A stretch of 64,000 nucleotides of DNA, from NCBI RefSeq assembly GCF_000520995.1, contig NZ_JACA01000005.1, positions 328,888-392,887 on the forward strand, written 5' to 3'. A program made the translations under genes and the position numbers. A model generated the notes under the pieces. That model ran no database searches. It was not told where the DNA came from and saw only the letters and a list, made by a program, of their open reading frames with translations. This document shows, piece by piece, positions 55,877 through 64,000 of this stretch (its first letter is position 1; the number at the start of each line of letters is the position of its first letter). This DNA is from Aquimarina macrocephali JAMB N27. Lineage in GTDB: Bacteria > Bacteroidota > Bacteroidia > Flavobacteriales > Flavobacteriaceae.

Positions 55877-56240
55877 AGGGGTTATTTTTACAAATTGAAT
55901 TATTTTCTGACGTTCATTAAATAAATGTTAAAAAATCGAATTGTTAACAGATATTTAAGTTTTTTATTGTGACTTATACGCATTCTTTTTACGCTAAAAA
56001 TGTAATACCATATCAATCATAACTAAAATAAAAATGATTAAGTGTTAGAATTTTTATATCAATAATTTCGATGCGTTTCTAATTTCGGTGCAACAAATAT
56101 TAACTCTTAATTTGCACAAACTCATGAAGCGCACAAACTCAACGTGTAGAGGTATACATCATCTCTATAAAAATAGTATTCCTAGAAGACTATATCAGAT
56201 AATTTCATTTAGTAGATTAAACTAGAAAGGTATTTTTGTT
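55877..56240. other. divergent regulatory region with direct repeats
   Basis: No gene. GCACAAACTCA occurs at 56114-56124 and 56131-56141 (17-bp spacing), and CACAAACTCAAC recurs at 59279-59290 before the enoyl-CoA hydratase gene. Two TAATTTCG elements (one mismatch to TAnnTTTG) near 56060-56095 may be -7 boxes for the adenylation gene, but no TTG partner is seen. Confidence 0.45.
56114..56141 (+). repeat. direct repeat GCACAAACTCA, two copies
   Basis: Two identical 11-bp copies 17 bp apart in the divergent region upstream of the adenylation gene; the core CACAAACTCAAC also precedes the next gene of the cluster. Possible operator for the adjacent Crp/Fnr regulator, although Crp sites are normally palindromic. 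Confidence 0.45.
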
Positions 56241-59200
56241 ATGGAAACTACAGTTTCTCATGCTACTTCTGAAGCAGAAGTACGTGACACTTTTGGGTAT
56301 ATACCCATAGTACCAGGCGATACTTTTATAAAATCTACAATAGCAAATTTATCATTACCAGATCAATATCTTTTTCAAAGATTTGGTCAGGGGCCAATAA
56401 CCAGAGTTCCATATAGATGCATACATCATGCATTTGAAGCCCATGCCAAGGTAAGTCCTAACGCCATTGCTGCTAGTCATTTAGATAAAATAATCACATA
56501 TAAAGAATTAAATTATCAAGCAAATTTACTGGCTTTAGAACTTATAAAAAATGGAGTTCAAAAAGGCGATAATGTTGGGTTGTTCGTCCAACGATCAATA
56601 CCAATGTTAGTAGGGATATTAGCCATATTAAAAGCAGGGGGAGCTTATGTTCCTCAACATATTGGATTAGCCAAAGATGAGCAACTAAGGTATGTTATCA
56701 AATCGGCAAGTATAAATTTAATACTCACTTTATCAGAATTTGAAGATTTAGTACCAGTAGTAGATGATAGTACGCTTATCGTGATAGACGATTTTTTGAA
56801 ATCAAATACGAATAGCAGTGAAGAAATAGTATTACCACGTATACCTGTTACCGAAAATGATATTTGCTATATAATTTTTACATCAGGAACAACCGGAGAA
56901 CCCAACGGAGTACAGGTTAGCCATGGAAATACGTGCAATATACTCCTCACATCACCTGGTAATTTGGGAATGAGACCCGGGCTAAAAGTAGGGCAAATTT
57001 TAAGTATTGCTTTTGATATGTCTGTATGGGAAATTTTGGGGAGCCTGGCAAATGGAGCTACTTTGGTTATACGGGGAAAAAACATTCAAGAAACGGTAAG
57101 TGAGGTAGATGTAGTGATTTCTACACCAACGATTCTTAGTTCCTTGGATGTTACACGTTGTCAGAATGTTCGTGTGGCCATAGTTGCAGGAGAACCTTGC
57201 CCAAGGGTTTTGGCAGAAAACTGGTCTTCATTTTGCGCCTTTCATAATTCTTGTGGACCCACCGAAATTACAATTATCAATACCGTAAAGCGGTTTTTTC
57301 CAACAGATGAATTACTTACCATAGGAAAACCTACACCTAATAATACAGTATATGTTTTAGATGAAAACCTAAAACCTTGTGGCATAGGTGAAGCCGGAGA
57401 AATGTGGGCTGGAGGTCTTTGTGTAACTCATGGATATATCAATAATCCAGAATTAACAAATGAAAGATATGTGGATGACCCATTTCTTGGTCAAGGTAAA
57501 AAAATGTTTAGAACACGAGACTTAGGAAGATGGACTTTGGATGGTGAATTAGAACATTTAGGAAGAACCGATGATCAGGTAAAAATATGTGGCTTTAGAG
57601 TAGAATTAGATTCTGTATCCTCTATTATAGAAAAAATGCCAGATAGTAAAAGAGCAGCTACCTTAAAAATAGATAATAGAACATTAATATCCTTTGTAAG
57701 CCCAGAGGATATTGATCAGGAAAAAGTTAAAAAACAAGTAGAAGAAGTACTGCCATATTACTGTGTTCCGGCAATAGTGGTTACTATGCCAGAACTTCCA
57801 ATGACAGATCGTGGTAAAATCGATAAAAAAAAATTAATGAATTTGATCCCTCTGAAAGAAGAACAAGAAGAAAAAGCAACAAACATAAAAATAGATCAAA
57901 AATCTACAGGGAATGAAGAAATTCCCAATTTAGAAATGGTACAGCTACCTCCTCAGAAAAAATCATTTAGCAGGATATGGAAAGGAGAAAAGCTAATGCA
58001 CTATTATCGCTTATTTGCACTGCTTTTAATAGCAAATATAGGGGTCATGATTTATGGGATAACAGAAGGGAATTGGTGGTCTCAGCAAGAAATGCGCTTA
58101 GATATTATATCGAAGATTACACTAATTAATTTTACAATAGGAATCCTTATCAGGCAACAATATATTATTAATTTCCTGTTTTGGGTAGCTACCAGTATTC
58201 CTACCAGTTGGCCTTTGTCAATAAGAAGAAGAGCCGGGAAAATATATCATTTTGGAGGAATTCATATTGGAGGAACTATAAGCGGAACCCTTTGGTTTAT
58301 AGTATTTATGGGATCCTTGTATTATGATTTCTTTAATCCCCAAAATGAAACTTCTAAGGATATTATGTTGTTATGGGTAACCACTATGCTTACAGGGATT
58401 TTGGTTTTTATGATTATTATGGCTCTACCAAAATTAAGAGCAAAATTTCATAATAGTTTTGAAAAAACTCATCGATTTGGTGGATGGACAGCACTAGTGC
58501 TATTTTGGATACAAACGATACTTATATTAAGTAATAATGGTTCAGAACAACCCTTTTTAAGTAATTTATTCAATTCTTTTAGTTTTTGGGCATTAGCATT
58601 AATAACGACCAGTATAGTATTACCATGGCTAAGATTAAAAAAAGTAGAAGTAGATATTACAAGACCATCAAATCATGTTATTCTTGCAAGATTCAATTAT
58701 GGAGAAACTCCTTTTGCCGGTTCCTCTACAGCAATTAGTAGAGATCCTTTAATGGAGTGGCATTCTTTTGCAAATGTACCAGAGCCTGGTAGAGATGGAT
58801 TTCGATTAACCATCTCTAGAGCTGGGGATTGGACAGGTGATCTTATTGATGATATGCCAAAACACTTGTGGGTTAAGGGAATCACTACTGCAGGAGTAGG
58901 AAATGTTGATAAGCTATTCAAAAAAGTCATTTGGGTAGCGACAGGTAGCGGTATTGGCCCCTGTTTACCTCACCTTTTTTCTCAGGAAACTCCCGCTCGT
59001 TTAATATGGGCAACACGAAACCCAAGAAAAACATATGGAGATGAATTGGTAGAAGAAATTCTCGAATCACAACCAGAAGCTATCATATGGGATACAGATG
59101 CCCATGGAAAACCCGATATGGTGAAACTTGCATACAAAGCATATAAAGATTTTGATGCAGAAGCAGTAATATGTATTTCTAATAAAAAACTTACCTGGAA

Positions 59201-59261
59201 AGTAGTCTACGGAATGGAAAGTAGAGGAATACCTGCATATGGCGCAATTTGGGATTCTTAA
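56241..59261 (+). CDS. NRPS-like adenylation domain fused to a polytopic membrane segment and ferredoxin-reductase-like NAD-binding domain
   Basis: 1006 residues. Residues ~50-540 are an amino-acid-type adenylation domain with motifs in order: LKAGGAYVPQ (A2), YIIFTSGTTGEPNG (A3), FDMSVWEILGSL (A4 with the Asp that normally contacts an amino group), NSCGPTEITI (A5), GELEHLGRTDDQVKICGFRV (A7-A8) and TDRGKIDKK with the A10 Lys (~525). No carrier-protein, condensation or reductase domain follows. Instead a linker leads to about six transmembrane helices (~586-810) with His-containing loops (GKIYHFGGIHIGG; FHNSFEKTHRFGG). Then comes a soluble C-terminus with VIWVATGSGIGPCLPHL, a nucleotide-binding loop, like ferric-reductase/FNR proteins. 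Activated amino acid plus membrane electron transfer in one chain is a rare build; substrate unknown. Fungal NRPS-like proteins with a similar layout exist to my knowledge. Confidence 0.82.
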   Translation: METTVSHATSEAEVRDTFGYIPIVPGDTFIKSTIANLSLPDQYLFQRFGQGPITRVPYRCIHHAFEAHAKVSPNAIAASHLDKIITYKELNYQANLLALELIKNGVQKGDNVGLFVQRSIPMLVGILAILKAGGAYVPQHIGLAKDEQLRYVIKSASINLILTLSEFEDLVPVVDDSTLIVIDDFLKSNTNSSEEIVLPRIPVTENDICYIIFTSGTTGEPNGVQVSHGNTCNILLTSPGNLGMRPGLKVGQILSIAFDMSVWEILGSLANGATLVIRGKNIQETVSEVDVVISTPTILSSLDVTRCQNVRVAIVAGEPCPRVLAENWSSFCAFHNSCGPTEITIINTVKRFFPTDELLTIGKPTPNNTVYVLDENLKPCGIGEAGEMWAGGLCVTHGYINNPELTNERYVDDPFLGQGKKMFRTRDLGRWTLDGELEHLGRTDDQVKICGFRVELDSVSSIIEKMPDSKRAATLKIDNRTLISFVSPEDIDQEKVKKQVEEVLPYYCVPAIVVTMPELPMTDRGKIDKKKLMNLIPLKEEQEEKATNIKIDQKSTGNEEIPNLEMVQLPPQKKSFSRIWKGEKLMHYYRLFALLLIANIGVMIYGITEGNWWSQQEMRLDIISKITLINFTIGILIRQQYIINFLFWVATSIPTSWPLSIRRRAGKIYHFGGIHIGGTISGTLWFIVFMGSLYYDFFNPQNETSKDIMLLWVTTMLTGILVFMIIMALPKLRAKFHNSFEKTHRFGGWTALVLFWIQTILILSNNGSEQPFLSNLFNSFSFWALALITTSIVLPWLRLKKVEVDITRPSNHVILARFNYGETPFAGSSTAISRDPLMEWHSFANVPEPGRDGFRLTISRAGDWTGDLIDDMPKHLWVKGITTAGVGNVDKLFKKVIWVATGSGIGPCLPHLFSQETPARLIWATRNPRKTYGDELVEEILESQPEAIIWDTDAHGKPDMVKLAYKAYKDFDAEAVICISNKKLTWKVVYGMESRGIPAYGAIWDS

Positions 59262-59389
59262 ACTTAAATACGTACTAACACAAACTCAACTTTTTTATAC
59301 AACAACATATAGCAGAAACTAACAATTTTAATACAGACGTCTAAAAAAAATAGACAGTCTATAGGAGATGCTATGTAAAAATTAAAACT
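59262..59389. promoter_or_regulatory. gap between adenylation and hydratase genes, with third copy of the direct repeat
   Basis: 128 bp; CACAAACTCAAC at 59279-59290 repeats the upstream motif, so the second gene may have its own regulated start. Confidence 0.35.
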
Positions 59390-60181
59390 ATGAATATAAA
59401 AATCGAACAAAGAAAACGGGTAGTGATTATAACCTTAAATCGCCCAAAAGCATTAAATGCACTAAATAGTGCATTGATGCTGGAAATGGTTTCTGTTATG
59501 CAGAAATTAGATAAAGACCCAAGTGTGGGGTGTTTTGTAATCACAGGATCTAAAAAAGCGTTTGCCGCAGGAGCAGATATAAAAGAAATGGAAAATAAAT
59601 CCTATATGGATATGTTTCATGAAAATTATTTTGCTGCCTGGGAAGCTTTTACAGCAATTAGAACCCCTAAAATAGCAGCTGTATCTGGGTATGCTTTAGG
59701 TGGGGGATGTGAATTAGCTATGATGTGTGATATCATCTACGCATCTAATACAGCAAAATTTGGTCAACCAGAAATAAAACTGGGAGTGATTCCAGGAATT
59801 GGTGGGACCCAACGCTTAACAAAAATGGTAGGAAAAACAAAAGCTATGGATTTGATTCTTACCGGACGTTTAATGAATGCAGAAGAAGCAGAACGATCAG
59901 GTCTGGTGTCTCGCATAATACCAGTAGAAACCCTACTAGAGGAATCTGTAGAAGCAGCAGCAATTATTGCTTCTTATAGTAAGACAACAGCTATGGTTGC
60001 CAGAGAAACTATAGATAGAGCTATGGAGTTAAGTCTTCGCGAAGGGGTACTCTATGAAAGAAGAGCCTTTCATGCACTATTCGCTACAGAACATCAAAAA
60101 GAAGGTATGCAGGCTTTTGTAGAAAAAAGAAAACCTGATTTTTCTATACCTAATAAAAAACAGACCATTCAAGCTCACTAA
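59390..60181 (+). CDS. enoyl-CoA hydratase/isomerase family protein
   Basis: 263 residues, crotonase fold. [20 protein letters not shown], the oxyanion segments AAGADIKEM and [18 protein letters not shown], and [20 protein letters not shown] with the catalytic-type Glu residues in GCELAMMCD and GQPEIKLG. Length and motifs fit short-chain enoyl-CoA hydratase. In this context it may hydrate an enoyl intermediate of the pathway to which the adenylation protein belongs, rather than serve in beta-oxidation; that is inference from position. Confidence 0.92.
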   Translation: MNIKIEQRKRVVIITLNRPKALNALNSALMLEMVSVMQKLDKDPSVGCFVITGSKKAFAAGADIKEMENKSYMDMFHENYFAAWEAFTAIRTPKIAAVSGYALGGGCELAMMCDIIYASNTAKFGQPEIKLGVIPGIGGTQRLTKMVGKTKAMDLILTGRLMNAEEAERSGLVSRIIPVETLLEESVEAAAIIASYSKTTAMVARETIDRAMELSLREGVLYERRAFHALFATEHQKEGMQAFVEKRKPDFSIPNKKQTIQAH

Positions 60182-60211
60182 TCATTAAACACATATTAAA
60201 GAAACTAAATC

Positions 60212-60943
60212 ATGAAAAAATTCATAATATTATTAATTGCAATAAGTTTTCAGTATTCAACAATACAGGGACAAGAAGAAAAAAAGAAAAAAGCAACATT
60301 AGCTGTAAAAGTGATCCAAAATAGTGTTGCAGGGTTTTCGACCTTATTTTTAGGAGGTTTTGAAACGAATAAAAATTTTGACATCACTTTTTATAGTATG
60401 TTCTGGACAAACCCTTCCTTTGGAAACCTGCAATCTGGTAGTGATCAATTATTAGAAACAGGTATTGGATTAGGATTTAAACTAATGGACGGAAATCTAT
60501 TTCTTAATCCTGGTATAGGTTTTGGTCATGGAAAATTCTTTTCAGATGTTGCTGGGACTAAGATAGGAGAGGCCGTAATACCCAATACTTTTGTGGCTTA
60601 CCATGATTCTATTTTTGATATAGAAGCTTACTTTGCTTATTATAAATCATTAAGAGATAAAGAAGATATTTCTACAAGGGATTTACTCCTTTTTTGGGCA
60701 GCACCCGGAATTAATGTAAGTGATCGTTTAGTACTAGGTGGGTTTTTTGAAGAATTAGCCTTTATGAATCTGGAAAATGATGATGTTAATAAAAATATAC
60801 AGGTATATCGTTATTTAGGAGGTTCTGTAAAACTAAAACTTGATAGTGGTATGGCATTTAGATTTTCTGCCGGTGCTAACTTGGTTACAGATGTAGGTGC
60901 ATCAGACGAATTTTATAAAGTATCTGCTTTTATACCATTTTAA
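60212..60943 (+). CDS. exported probable beta-barrel protein of the adenylation cluster
   Basis: 243 residues. Signal peptide (KKFIILLIAISFQYSTIQGQ), then alternating strands with aromatic ends (FSTLFLGGFETNKNFDITFY SMFW; ETGIGLGFKLMDGNLFLNPG IGFGHGKFFSD; AFRFSAGANLVTDVGASDEF) ending FIPF. Reads as an outer-membrane barrel. No known family recognised with certainty. 30 bp after the hydratase gene, same operon; it could export or import the cluster's product. Confidence 0.75.
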   Translation: MKKFIILLIAISFQYSTIQGQEEKKKKATLAVKVIQNSVAGFSTLFLGGFETNKNFDITFYSMFWTNPSFGNLQSGSDQLLETGIGLGFKLMDGNLFLNPGIGFGHGKFFSDVAGTKIGEAVIPNTFVAYHDSIFDIEAYFAYYKSLRDKEDISTRDLLLFWAAPGINVSDRLVLGGFFEELAFMNLENDDVNKNIQVYRYLGGSVKLKLDSGMAFRFSAGANLVTDVGASDEFYKVSAFIPF

Positions 60944-61041
60944 GAGGATAAGTGTTAATCCATATATCAATTTATGTGATAATGGTTAAAAATCCGTTTT
61001 CACAGTTCAGATTGTTATATTATCTTTACTTGTGATGTAAT

Positions 61042-61077
61042 GAATAAAGCTATCGAGAGATAGCTTTATTCTATTTT
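61042..61077. terminator. bidirectional terminator between the cluster and the miaE remnant
   Basis: GAATAAAGCTATC (61042-61054) and GATAGCTTTATTC (61059-61071) form a perfect 13-bp stem with a GAGA loop, followed by TATTTTC. Confidence 0.8.
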
Positions 61078-61089
61078 CATCCATTTTTC

Positions 61090-61361
61090 TTATCCGTGAA
61101 TTGCCTCTTTATTCCCTCGATATTTCATTATTTCTGCTTCAAAAATTAGCAACTCTTGCCATTTTTGTCAACTTCTTTGCGATTTCCATATTGGCGAGCA
61201 AAATTTATAAACATGGTATAATGATTAGCTTCACTTACCATCAGGCTTCTATAAAAATCAGCTAATTCTGGATCTTCTAATTCTTCAGAAAGTAATTTAA
61301 AACGCTCACAACTTCTAGCTTCAATCAAAGCAGCATATAATAAGCGATATGTTTCAAAATA
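61090..61361 (-). pseudogene. miaE: remnant of tRNA 2-methylthio-N6-isopentenyl-adenosine hydroxylase (MiaE)
   Basis: On the minus strand the frame from ~61352 reads ETYRLLYAALIEARSCERFK, then SEELEDPELADFYRSLMVSE and ANHYTMFINFARQYGNRKEV. These are the second half of the MiaE diiron helical bundle, with the Glu of IEARSCE and Glu/His of SEANHY. The whole N-terminal half (first diiron ligands) is absent, replaced by unrelated AT-rich DNA. At an A5 run (61162-61166) the frame shifts by one base; in the next frame the rest of the protein continues as QELLIFEAEIMKYRGNKEAI HG and stops at 61090. So truncated plus frameshifted: a pseudogene. Confidence 0.85.
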
Positions 61362-62147
61362 TTAAAATTTAGAGATAAATATTTTGAACATAGTAAAGGT
61401 AAGCGAAGTAGCAAATTAGTAGAAAAAATCAAGCCAAAGAGAGCTCTAAAACAGGTCTTACGAAGTCTTTGGCTTGAATGAAGCTAAAAAAAGTTAGTGA
61501 TTTGATTTTAAGTTATTTGTGTTGACTTAAAACATGAATTAAGATGTCTTATTACATGTTTTGGGACATGTGTTAATTGATTATACTTATTTTTTTTATC
61601 AATTTAGCAGCAACTTTAACTAAACAAACTTGACAAAAATGTTACTATTACAATCCACAAGGCTTTTAGCAGTATTCACTGTTAGAATAACTGCTATTTA
61701 GTTATTTCCCAATAATCAGTGCAAAATTACCTCAATCTGAGAACTCATTCATTCAATTACTATTATTGGATATGATTTTTCTAACAGTGAGATATAAATA
61801 GTCTCGTAAATTATTCTTCAATAATTCTATGATCACTTCTTTTGCATTTAAACTAAATTTTTCAACCAATACAAATTACTATTAAAACTCTTAAAGTTTT
61901 AATGTGTAGCATCATTTGTTATTACTTTTTTGATCTCTTATCAAAATGAGTAAATAGAAAATGAAGCTTCTAATTTAGATAAACTCTACTTATGTTAAAT
62001 AATTAGTGTGTTATTTTAGAATTTAACACATTAATATAGTACATCTACTTTATAGTTTTATTAGAACTAATTAATATAAAATTTTTAGAGTTAATGGTTT
62101 GGGGTCAGCCATTATCAATTAAATATTCAAATCTTAAAATCAAAAAA
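61362..62147. other. non-coding AT-rich region with inverted repeats
   Basis: Nearly 800 bp without an intact gene. A 12-bp inverted repeat TCAAGCCAAAGA / TCTTTGGCTTGA (61429-61440 and 61466-61477) can form a hairpin. A second 12-bp pair, TCACTGTTAGAA (61677-61688) and TTCTAACAGTGA (61779-61790), lies 90 bp apart. Between 61869 and 61745 the minus strand has a ~40-codon open stretch (FVLVEKFSLNAKEVIIELLK..) of protein-like composition, perhaps another relic. The region reads as decayed DNA beside the miaE remnant. Confidence 0.4.
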
Positions 62148-64000
62148 ATGAAACGTATATTAACAATCGCAATTGCTCTTTTTACAATAATGAGCTTTGC
62201 GCAAACTCAACCACAAAAGGCTAGTGATCTAGTATCTCAACAAAAAAAATCTGGTTCTGATTTTGAAAAAATTCAACTTTTCAAAATAATAGATAAACAA
62301 AAAAATAACCTAAAACTTCCTAAAGGACTTCATGATTATGTGTTGTTTTCATTAGATCAAAACAAGATGAAATCTTTGCAAGGGAGTTACCCAAATACTA
62401 TGAATTTAAGTATTCCAGGGCAGAAATCAGCAATGTCAGTTGATCTTGTAAAAGTGAATATTAAAACAGACGATTTTTCAGCTTTAGGTACTTCGAATAA
62501 GGTATTGCCTTCTTCTGGTATAGCACATTATAGAGGTGTGGTAAACGGACAGTCTAATTCTTTAGTAGCTCTTAGTTTTTATAAAGATAATGTATCTGGT
62601 TTTATTAGCCCGAATGGTCAAGGGAGTATAGTATTGGGTGCTTTAAGTAATAGCAAGAACCATATTATCTATAAGGACAAGGAACTTAGTTATATAAATG
62701 ATTTTTCTTGCCATGTAGAGGACAATATGGAAAAAGGATACACTCTTGAAGAATTGTCTTATAATCCACAGAGTAAATCAGCAGCAAAGTGTGTAAAAAT
62801 GTTCTTCGATATAGCCGCAGATATTATTAGGGATAAAGGAGGAGAACAACAGGCTACTAATTATATGGAAACTTTATTTAATCAGGTGGCTGCCCTGTAT
62901 GCCAATGATCAGATAACGCTCAAATTATCTGGTACCAAAGCTTGGAGTTCTAATGAACCATTTCAGAATTCTAATCTTGATAGCTATGGTAGATATAGGA
63001 GAAATAATGGTCTTAATGGAGCAGATTTAGCACATCTGGTTAATTATTCATATAATGGAGGATTAGCTGCGTCTATCGCAGATTTGTGTGGTTCTAAGAA
63101 CTATGCAGTTTCTGGTATTAAAGGTAGTTTTAGTAATGTACCTACTTATTCTTTTGATGTATTTTTAGTATCTCATGAAACAGGACATCTTGTAGGATCA
63201 CGGCATACGCATGCATGTGTATGGAATGGTAATAATACCGCAATAGATGGTTGTGCTGGTCGTGTAGAAGGAAATTGCTCGCTGCCAGGAAACCCAGCTG
63301 GAGGAGGAACTATTATGAGCTATTGTCCACAAACTAGTGTTGGTGTGGATTTTAGCCTAGGGTTCGGCTCTCAACCTGCTAATGTGATCCGTAATCATAT
63401 TTCGAGATCGAGTTGTATACAGACTTGTGGTGGTACCGGATGTAATACAGGAGATGCAGTATCTGTTACATTTACCAATAATACAGATTGTACTTTAGAG
63501 TATTTCCAGAACAATTCTTTACAGGGATCTGCCAATGCAGGAGGCTCGTATAATGCAAATACTACTATAGGAAGTGCATGGCAAGCCAAAAAAGCTTCGG
63601 GAGATGTAGTAGATAACTTTACAATTGCTTGTGGCCAAACAACCTATAACTCTTCAGGAAATTGTAGTAGTGGTGGTGGTAACTGTGATGGTGTAGCACC
63701 ATATTCTCCTAATGTTCAATATTCTTTTGGTGACCGTGTAACCTATAACGGATCTCTGTATGAATATACTCCTAATGGATGGAATAACTTAGGTTCTTGT
63801 GGTGGAGCATTTTCTGCTTTCAAAGGAGATGGACCAGCAGGAGGATTACAATTTAAAGCATTCCCTAATCCAGCAAAAAATATTTTAAATCTGGAAATTA
63901 ATAATGTGAAATCCGCTTCTTCTCAAATCAGTATCAAGGATATAAACGGAAGAACATTAGAGATGATAGATCTTAAAACACCTCCGGGAGGAAATGTAGT
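62148..64000 (+). CDS. T9SS-exported metzincin (M12/reprolysin-like) protease, 3' end cut by window
   Basis: 617 codons visible from ATG 62148; no stop before the window ends. Signal peptide KRILTIAIALFTIMSFAQ. Prodomain-like N-terminus (~25-200), then the metallopeptidase domain with HETGHLVGSRH (His343, Glu344, His347, Gly350, His353), the metzincin zinc motif, and the Met-turn TIMSYC. A Cys-rich stretch follows, then a module VQYSFGDRVTYNGSLYEYTP like the CBM5/12-type units of the protein at 21863-25597. Last comes the beginning of a type A sorting domain (LQFKAFPNPAKNILNLEINN). Secreted protease of an algal- or animal-associated lifestyle is plausible. Confidence 0.9.
   Translation, partial: MKRILTIAIALFTIMSFAQTQPQKASDLVSQQKKSGSDFEKIQLFKIIDKQKNNLKLPKGLHDYVLFSLDQNKMKSLQGSYPNTMNLSIPGQKSAMSVDLVKVNIKTDDFSALGTSNKVLPSSGIAHYRGVVNGQSNSLVALSFYKDNVSGFISPNGQGSIVLGALSNSKNHIIYKDKELSYINDFSCHVEDNMEKGYTLEELSYNPQSKSAAKCVKMFFDIAADIIRDKGGEQQATNYMETLFNQVAALYANDQITLKLSGTKAWSSNEPFQNSNLDSYGRYRRNNGLNGADLAHLVNYSYNGGLAASIADLCGSKNYAVSGIKGSFSNVPTYSFDVFLVSHETGHLVGSRHTHACVWNGNNTAIDGCAGRVEGNCSLPGNPAGGGTIMSYCPQTSVGVDFSLGFGSQPANVIRNHISRSSCIQTCGGTGCNTGDAVSVTFTNNTDCTLEYFQNNSLQGSANAGGSYNANTTIGSAWQAKKASGDVVDNFTIACGQTTYNSSGNCSSGGGNCDGVAPYSPNVQYSFGDRVTYNGSLYEYTPNGWNNLGSCGGAFSAFKGDGPAGGLQFKAFPNPAKNILNLEINNVKSASSQISIKDINGRTLEMIDLKTPPGGNV

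Noticed and set aside
58374..58380. Third GGGTAAC outside the island
   Set aside because: Inside a coding region and without a second GGTMAC 20 bp downstream.
56241..59261. Full nonribosomal peptide synthetase
   Set aside because: No condensation domain, no carrier-protein Ser motif and no thioesterase; only the adenylation domain is NRPS-like.
61745..61869. Minus-strand 41-codon open stretch as a gene
   Set aside because: Too short, preceded by a stop without start codon, and no family recognised; kept only as a possible relic.
1..64000. tRNA, rRNA, CRISPR arrays, intact insertion sequences
   Set aside because: I looked through intergenic regions for tRNA arm patterns, repeat-spacer periodicity and transposase motifs and found none.

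Overview
The window looks like chromosome from a marine member of the Flavobacteriaceae (Bacteroidota). An Aquimarina-like genus is a guess from gene content, not a measurement. The grounds are: low-GC DNA; a fused lpxC-fabZ gene; promoters of the TTG-N18-20-TAnnTTTG type; type IX secretion (T9SS) proteins with PorP/SprF, type A and type B C-terminal sorting domains; a his operon with a HAD-hisB fusion and a hisIE fusion; and many SusD-free lipoproteins and OmpA-like proteins. I see no tRNA, rRNA, CRISPR array or intact insertion sequence.

Layout. 1-5.8 kb: lipid A and envelope housekeeping block (lpxD end, lpxC-fabZ, lpxA, efp, a second LpxD-like protein fused to an NTF2-like domain, sucD). 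5.9-12.2 kb: accessory signalling island. An ECF sigma factor and a membrane anti-sigma-like TPR protein face a lipoprotein and an exported TPR-CHAT (caspase-like) protease. A matching two-box regulatory sequence lies upstream of both the lipoprotein/CHAT operon and a further lipoprotein gene, followed by a lipoprotein with a permuted papain-like (YiiX-type) fold. 12.2-27.2 kb: M16 protease, fabG, a VWA membrane protein with prohibitin, diaminopropionate ammonia-lyase, a GNAT-NTF2 fusion, a 1244-residue T9SS cargo protein with an internal 420-bp tandem duplication, and an HhH membrane protein with an OmpA partner.

27.3-35.4 kb: complete histidine operon hisG-D-C-B-H-(four-helix-bundle gene)-A-F-IE, preceded by a leader peptide with four consecutive His codons and a terminator hairpin, which is a classical attenuator layout. 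35.6-41.4 kb: T9SS/gliding module (type B cargo, PorP/SprF, OmpA-TPR). 41.5-55.9 kb: rpsA, pyrR-pyrB with a STAS-like gene, a thioredoxin-like protein and rnz, pdxH, a large OmpA/DUF11-type surface protein, sixA-ppk1-ppx (phosphate/polyphosphate), a beta-barrel protein and a Crp/Fnr-type regulator.

56.2-60.9 kb: unusual three-gene cluster. It holds a 1006-residue protein joining an amino-acid-type adenylation domain directly to a polytopic membrane segment and a ferredoxin-reductase-like NAD-binding region, then an enoyl-CoA hydratase family enzyme and an exported probable barrel protein. 61.1-61.4 kb: decayed, frameshifted remnant of miaE. The window ends inside a T9SS-exported metzincin protease.

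The two most promising system-level candidates are the sigma/anti-sigma/CHAT island with its shared promoter or operator and the adenylation-membrane-reductase cluster. The his attenuator is the best supported regulatory element. All function calls rest on reading motifs by eye; no database search was made.
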